A stretch of DNA of 64,000 nucleotides from Pseudomonas laurylsulfativorans (GTDB lineage: Bacteria; Pseudomonadota; Gammaproteobacteria; Pseudomonadales; Pseudomonadaceae), in contig NZ_MUJK01000013.1 in assembly GCF_002906155.1 (NCBI RefSeq), positions 62,001-126,000 on the forward strand. Reading direction: 5' to 3'. This document shows positions 63,327 through 64,000 of this stretch, in pieces. The position numbers and the translations under genes were made by a program. The notes under the pieces are model-generated. The model was not told the origin of the DNA and did not search any database. It saw nothing but the letters and a program-made list of their open reading frames with translations. Position 1 is the stretch's first letter; every line of letters starts with the position of its first letter.

Positions 63327-64000
63327 TTAGTGCCCAGGGGGTATGGCGCCCAACAGGGCGATGATGAAGAGCGTCCAGTCGTTGAGTATATGGGCGCCCG
63401 TGGAGACCCAGATGTTCTTCGTCATGATATAGGGCAGCAGCAGAACCAGCCGCGCGCTGCCGATAACGACGAACGCCTGCACCATGTTCCAATCATAGGT
63501 CGGCAGGTGCGCCGCGCCGAAGAGCAGGGCCGACAATAGCCAGGCACCGACGATCGTTCCCTTGCGTGACCAGTGCAACCGCGTGTTCAGGAACGTCATC
63601 AGTGCAAGGAATGGCAAGATCGTCAGCACCTCCTCGCCCAATAACTGCGGCAGCGTCTTGAGAAAGAAAAGTAGGTGCTCGACGGGTGTTTGCGTCGCCA
63701 TCCCTGCGAAAACCGGGTTTGAGTGCGTACCCAGGGTCTTCATGACCACCAGGCCTATGACCATGGTGACCACGATATTGAGCAGCGCGAACAGTATCAT
63801 CCATTTGATGTCGCGGCCCGTGACCCTGCGCAACAGTGCCGTCCAATGTTGCGGAGTGATACATGCCAGCGTCGCCAGCGGAATGGCGAAGAACAGGGTT
63901 GCGGGAATGAACTGCCCAATGTTTCCCGCAAACAATGGCAACGGCGCTATCAACACCAGGAACCCGGCCAGCACCCCAAGCATTAGCAGCAGCCATTGTT
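63327..64000 (-). CDS. CPBP family intramembrane protease (partial at window edge)
   Basis: At least 224 residues, many of them hydrophobic. The CPBP/Abi motifs are present: LGEEVLTILPF (Glu pair), LFGAAHLPTYDWN (His) and GAHILNDW (His/Asn). The family includes CAAX-type prenyl endopeptidases and bacteriocin self-immunity proteins. The reading frame stays open to the last base of the window (QWLLLMLGVLAGF), so the true start is probably outside. An internal ATG at 63983 is the only start visible. Confidence 0.88.
   Translation of the reverse strand, partial: QWLLLMLGVLAGFLVLIAPLPLFAGNIGQFIPATLFFAIPLATLACITPQHWTALLRRVTGRDIKWMILFALLNIVVTMVIGLVVMKTLGTHSNPVFAGMATQTPVEHLLFFLKTLPQLLGEEVLTILPFLALMTFLNTRLHWSRKGTIVGAWLLSALLFGAAHLPTYDWNMVQAFVVIGSARLVLLLPYIMTKNIWVSTGAHILNDWTLFIIALLGAIPPGH

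Overview
The window looks like chromosomal DNA of a fluorescens/putida-type Pseudomonas. The support is GC-rich coding sequence, typical Pseudomonas gene families (KatG, CstA/YbdD, polyamine-type ABC transporters, FCD-GntR, AraC and LysR regulators) and about a dozen copies of the GTAGGAGC...GCTCCTAC REP/REPIN palindrome that litters these genomes. I saw no rRNA, tRNA or CRISPR.

Layout. 0-4 kb: small ORFs, katG with an OxyR-like operator, and a duplicated scrap of the katG 3' end. 4.3-9.5 kb: ybdD-cstA (pyruvate/peptide-type uptake) facing a Cache-domain histidine kinase and NarL-type regulator, with a strong CTACGTAG palindrome between them, then a tiny secreted repeat protein. 9.6-11.1 kb: a cupin/XRE regulator and an extreme Met/Cys-rich protein. 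11.6-18.6 kb: a catabolic operon (AA_synth protein, alpha/beta hydrolase, two aldehyde dehydrogenases, flavin reductase, CMD-family protein, GntR regulator, Nudix hydrolase). 18.8-22.8 kb: four regulators in a row. 23-25.3 kb: a ChbG/YdjC deacetylase, a methyltransferase and a small exported protein.

25.3-39.8 kb is the most interesting block. It holds an NtrC-type sigma54 activator, two paralogous membrane kinases, an SCO-cytochrome c fusion, a 936-residue multicopper oxidase, two paralogous secreted proteins of unknown family (one with Ig/cadherin-like repeats) and two curlin-repeat proteins. The two-kinase/one-activator/multicopper-oxidase set resembles the MnxS1/MnxS2/MnxR-McoA manganese oxidation system of P. 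putida GB-1. I find -24/-12 promoters before three transcription units and a GGGG-N9-CCCC palindrome upstream of two of them. This suggests one sigma54 regulon that couples an extracellular copper oxidase to an amyloid-like matrix.

40-48.3 kb: a second catabolic unit (DUF1330, RibB-type protein with a degenerate GTP cyclohydrolase II domain, four-gene ABC importer, amidase). It shares the 17-bp operator GTATTATGGTATACCAT with the 11.6 kb operon, so the two clusters probably form one split regulon for a nitrogen-containing compound, with the GntR protein at 17.3 kb as the obvious regulator. 48.4-53.4 kb: an SBF-like transporter, an AraC regulator, a polyamine-binding protein and a lipoprotein.

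53.4-62.6 kb is a scrapyard around a few intact genes: truncated SDR, MCP, ComM/YifB and P-loop kinase genes and a broken IS66 element, interleaved with a LysR-controlled SnoaL/SDR/phosphatase operon, a DUF4432 protein and an MFS transporter. The window ends in an exported protein and a partial CPBP protease.
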